From: Patescibacteria group bacterium
GTDB lineage: Bacteria > Patescibacteriota > Patescibacteriia > Patescibacteriales > JAHJJO01
DNA length: 6,394 nt
NCBI GenBank assembly: GCA_018822835.1
Contig: JAHJJO010000055.1
Span: 1-6,394, forward strand
Direction: 5' to 3'
Each line of letters starts with the position of its first letter. The stretch's first letter is position 1. Under the pieces are notes generated by a model. The model made no database searches, was not told the DNA's origin, and was given only the letters and a program-made list of their open reading frames with translations. Made by a program: the position numbers and the translations under genes. Positions 4,579-6,394 of the stretch are shown here, in pieces.

Positions 4579-4607
4579 TTTTCATATCAAAATTTATCTG
4601 CTATACT
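4579..4607 (+). promoter_or_regulatory. Candidate dnaA promoter
   Basis: TTTTCA (4579-4584, 4/6) and TATACT (4602-4607, 5/6) are 17 nt apart, giving a start near 4614 and a leader of about 50 nt. A perfect TTGACA (4570-4575) lies a little upstream but 26 nt from this -10 box, too far to pair with it. The leader has no Shine-Dalgarno site near the ATG; it is an A/T run. Confidence 0.45.
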
Positions 4608-4665
4608 GTTTTTGTTGTGAGTTCTGTTTAATTTGCTTTCCACGGAATAAATTTTTTTAAATTAT

Positions 4666-6036
4666 ATGGATAATAATCAAATTTGGCAAGCGGTTTTAGG
4701 CGAAATGGAATTAAACCTGTCTAAAGCTAATTTTATTACATGGCTTAAACAAACCTTTATCTCCTCTTTTGAAGATGATCAAGTTGTTATTGGGGTGCCA
4801 AATATTTTTACAAAAACATGGATAGAAAGAAAATATCACAAAGAAATATACACTTCTTTAAAAAACATAACTAACATTAAAATAAAACAAGTGCTTTATA
4901 AAACAGAAATTCAAAAAAATACTCAAACAAACGAATTTTTTAATACTAATAAGCCAATAAATCAAACAAGTACTGATGGTAATAATTATCATAATAATAA
5001 ACCAGTGACCACAAATCGTTTTGGGTTAAATTCTCGCTATTTGTTTGACACATTTATTGTTGGAAAAGGCAATGAATTGGCATGCGCGGCTTGTCAGGCT
5101 GTTGTCGCAAATCCAGGCGTAACCTATAATCCGCTTTTAATTCATGGCGGGGTTGGTTTGGGTAAAACTCATCTTCTACAAGCAGTTGGCAATTTAGCTA
5201 TTAAAACAACCGACAGAGTTCTTTATGCTACAAGCGAAACGTTTTCGTATGATTACATAAATACTGTTCGCGGCGGACATGCAAAAGATTTCAAAGACCG
5301 TTATCGCAATGTTGATTTATTATTAATTGATGATGTTCAGTTTATGGGAGGCAAAGATGGAACCCAGGAAGCTTTTTTTCACACTTTTAATGACTTGCAT
5401 AATATGAACAAGCAAATTGTTATTACGTCTGACAGGCATATAAAATCTATTCCCGCGTTAGAAAAACGATTAGCATCTCGCCTTGGATCTGGTATGATTG
5501 TTAATATTACACTTCCTGACATTGAAACAAGAATTGCTATTTTAGAAAAAAAATGCAAAGAAAAAAATTATTCTTTAACTTTTGAAATTTTAAATTATAT
5601 TGCTAGCCATGTTCAAGATAGTATTAGGGACTTAGAAGGGGCTTTAAATCGTGTTATAGCTGTTCATGAATTTAACAACTCAATGCCAACAAAAGAAAGC
5701 GTTGAAGATGTATTAAATGATTTATTAACAACATTAAGAACAAAGGCTATTACTGCTAAAAACATCTTAGAAGCAACAGCTCGATTTTATGACATCAGTA
5801 TTAAAGATTTAATTGGCAAAAGACGACAAAAAGAGTTGGTTTTTCCAAGACAAATTGCAATATTTTTAATGAGAGAAGATAGTAATCTTTCATATCCTGC
5901 AATAGGACAAGAAATAGGAGGACGAGATCACACAACCGCTATACACTCTTATAATAAAATCGCTAAACAATTAAAAATTAACAAAAAAACCAAGCAAGAA
6001 ATTGAGTCCATTAAACAATTAATTTATAGCATATAA
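4666..6036 (+). CDS. dnaA: Chromosomal replication initiator DnaA, 456 aa
   Basis: DnaA binds boxes at oriC as ATP-dependent oligomers, melts the origin and helps load the replicative helicase. All four domains are visible. Domain I (about 1-80) begins with the typical IWQAVLGEMELNLSKANFIT. A short polar, Asn/Thr-rich linker, domain II, covers about 81-115. The AAA+ domain III (about 116-340) has Walker A GGVGLGKTH (161-169), Walker B LLLIDDVQF (218-226), and the arginine-finger box at LASRLGSG (Arg272). Domain IV (about 355-456) carries the basic GKRRQKELVFPRQIA segment and the DNA-binding signature GGRDHTTAIHSYNKI (418-432). Length is normal for the family. The box reads SRLGSG where SRF followed by a Trp or Gly is common, a mild variation. 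The start is supported by the conserved N-terminus; no Shine-Dalgarno site is present. DnaA-box-like sites lie upstream and downstream, consistent with autoregulation and an adjacent origin. Confidence 0.97.
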   Translation: MDNNQIWQAVLGEMELNLSKANFITWLKQTFISSFEDDQVVIGVPNIFTKTWIERKYHKEIYTSLKNITNIKIKQVLYKTEIQKNTQTNEFFNTNKPINQTSTDGNNYHNNKPVTTNRFGLNSRYLFDTFIVGKGNELACAACQAVVANPGVTYNPLLIHGGVGLGKTHLLQAVGNLAIKTTDRVLYATSETFSYDYINTVRGGHAKDFKDRYRNVDLLLIDDVQFMGGKDGTQEAFFHTFNDLHNMNKQIVITSDRHIKSIPALEKRLASRLGSGMIVNITLPDIETRIAILEKKCKEKNYSLTFEILNYIASHVQDSIRDLEGALNRVIAVHEFNNSMPTKESVEDVLNDLLTTLRTKAITAKNILEATARFYDISIKDLIGKRRQKELVFPRQIAIFLMREDSNLSYPAIGQEIGGRDHTTAIHSYNKIAKQLKINKKTKQEIESIKQLIYSI

Positions 6037-6052
6037 ACAGACCTTCGACATT

Positions 6053-6145
6053 TTTATCTGCGTCCACCATCTGCCTAAATATCTGCGTTTATCCGCTTTC
6101 CACTATGTTTATAAGCAGATAAACACAGATATTTACGCAGATAAA
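6053..6145. repeat. Nested inverted repeat with CAGATA iterations in oriC
   Basis: The outer arms 6053-6063 (TTTATCTGCGT) and 6135-6145 are exact reverse complements. The inner arms 6076-6096 and 6115-6135 match at 19 of 21 positions around an 18-nt loop. The motif CAGATA recurs on the right at 6116, 6126 and 6138 (10-12 bp apart, about one helical turn), with its reverse TATCTG at 6055 and 6080 and a variant at 6068. GCAGATAAAC appears twice (6115-6124, 6137-6146). The loop contains a TTATAAACA box on the minus strand (6106-6114). It begins 17 nt after dnaA, so it may also shape the end of the dnaA transcript, but no T-tract follows. Confidence 0.7.
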
Positions 6146-6197
6146 CGCTAAAATCCAAATGCCGGTATAATAAAGTGTTTAAAACCACCTGAATAAC

Positions 6198-6276
6198 CTG
6201 TGAATTATTTTTAATAACATGTTTATAAAAACAATTAAACTAACTTTATAAACATGTTATTAAAAATAATCCACAG
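6198..6276. repeat. Long inverted repeat in oriC, 32-bp arms with one mismatch
   Basis: Bases 6204-6229 and 6245-6270 are perfect 26-bp reverse complements. Beyond one mismatch (6203/6271) the symmetry continues through CTGTG (6198-6202) and CACAG (6272-6276), giving 31 of 32 paired positions around a 15-nt spacer. Each arm holds a TTATAAACA DnaA-box-like site in opposite orientation (6220-6228 and 6246-6254). The outer right end holds TAATCCACA (6267-6275). The arms are almost all A/T, so the structure could extrude as a cruciform or present mirror-image DnaA binding arrays. Confidence 0.8.
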
Positions 6277-6394
6277 AATTTTTAAAATTATTAACAGTTT
6301 TAAAAAGTAAACCAAAAACATCTTTACCCTTATAATTAAATGTATTTTAATATTTAATCTCTGTTTTTTAAAGCTTTTTCCACTCTATTAACAC

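Larger units (their letters stand above)
4394..4665. other. Divergent control region between small operon and dnaA
   Basis: There is no gene in these 272 bp. They contain the dnaA promoter candidate (4579-4607), two DnaA-box-like 9-mers (4550-4569), and a second promoter-like pair on the plus strand, TTGACT (4502-4507) with TATTAA (4524-4529) at 16-nt spacing. A lone TATAAT (4451-4456) has no matching -35 box. ATTGAC (4501-4506) and GTCAAT (4534-4539) are inverted copies. GCTTTCCAC (4635-4643) in the dnaA leader recurs in oriC. Confidence 0.5.
6037..6394. other. oriC: Probable replication origin (oriC), right end cut by window
   Basis: This gene-free stretch directly follows dnaA and is very AT-rich, with dense symmetry and DnaA-box-like 9-mers. 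TTATAAACA occurs on the minus strand at 6106-6114 and 6220-6228 and on the plus strand at 6246-6254. Looser copies are ATATAAACA (6031-6039, overlapping the dnaA stop), TAATCCACA (6267-6275) and TTATTAACA (6288-6296). No perfect TTATCCACA is seen. The A/T-rich block from about 6277 to 6372 could be the unwinding element. A TATAAT at 6166-6171 has no clear -35 box; it could drive the next gene, which lies outside the window (dnaN is the usual one). Confidence 0.75.

Noticed and set aside
4570..4607. TTGACA (4570-4575) paired with TATACT (4602-4607) as the dnaA promoter
   Set aside because: The spacer would be 26 nt, too long for sigma-70; TTTTCA at 4579-4584 gives the right 17-nt spacing.
1..6394. 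CRISPR array, tRNA or rRNA genes
   Set aside because: No regularly spaced direct repeats of CRISPR size and no tRNA or rRNA signature sequences were seen on either strand.

Overview
The window is AT-rich and looks chromosomal. It ends at a replication origin: dnaA (4666-6036) is followed by about 360 bp of very AT-rich, strongly palindromic DNA that carries repeated DnaA-box-like 9-mers. The DnaA sequence style and the scarcity of Shine-Dalgarno sites in front of the main genes suggest a Candidate Phyla Radiation (Patescibacteria, Parcubacteria-like) genome. That placement is inferred from sequence style, not from a tree. TGA is used as a stop (end of the 1395-3770 gene), with no sign of TGA recoding.

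Layout. (1) 1-23: the 3' end of an attC-like recombination site, cut by the window edge. (2) 24-3996: an accessory segment. It holds a small HNH nuclease on the minus strand (202-450) with its own terminator, a divergent control region (451-688), a LexA/S24-type self-cleaving repressor (689-1342), and a single-chain restriction-modification-specificity enzyme of type IIG character (1395-3770). (3) 3771-4009: a non-coding stretch of three inverted repeats followed by a folded attC-like element (about 3901-4009). Its last 13 bases, GTTGTGTGAAATA, are identical to bases 11-23. (4) 4053-4393: two tiny, probably membrane-embedded proteins in a minus-strand operon with strong Shine-Dalgarno sites. 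One of them (32 codons) is very short. (5) 4394-4665: the dnaA control region with two DnaA-box-like sites. (6) dnaA and then oriC.

How it may work together. The 13-bp direct repeats 3986 bp apart, the second inside an attC-like fold, suggest that the HNH, repressor and RM genes arrived as a mobile defence cassette (integron-like or another site-specific insertion) next to the origin. The repressor gene has a near-consensus promoter whose -35 box lies inside a palindrome, so it probably represses itself. It lies 52 bp upstream of the RM gene on the same strand, so it may also tie restriction to DNA damage through self-cleavage at Cys88-Gly89. The origin side is a normal dnaA-oriC arrangement with unusually long inverted repeats (32-bp arms with one mismatch, and a second multi-arm hairpin with CAGATA iterations about one helical turn apart).
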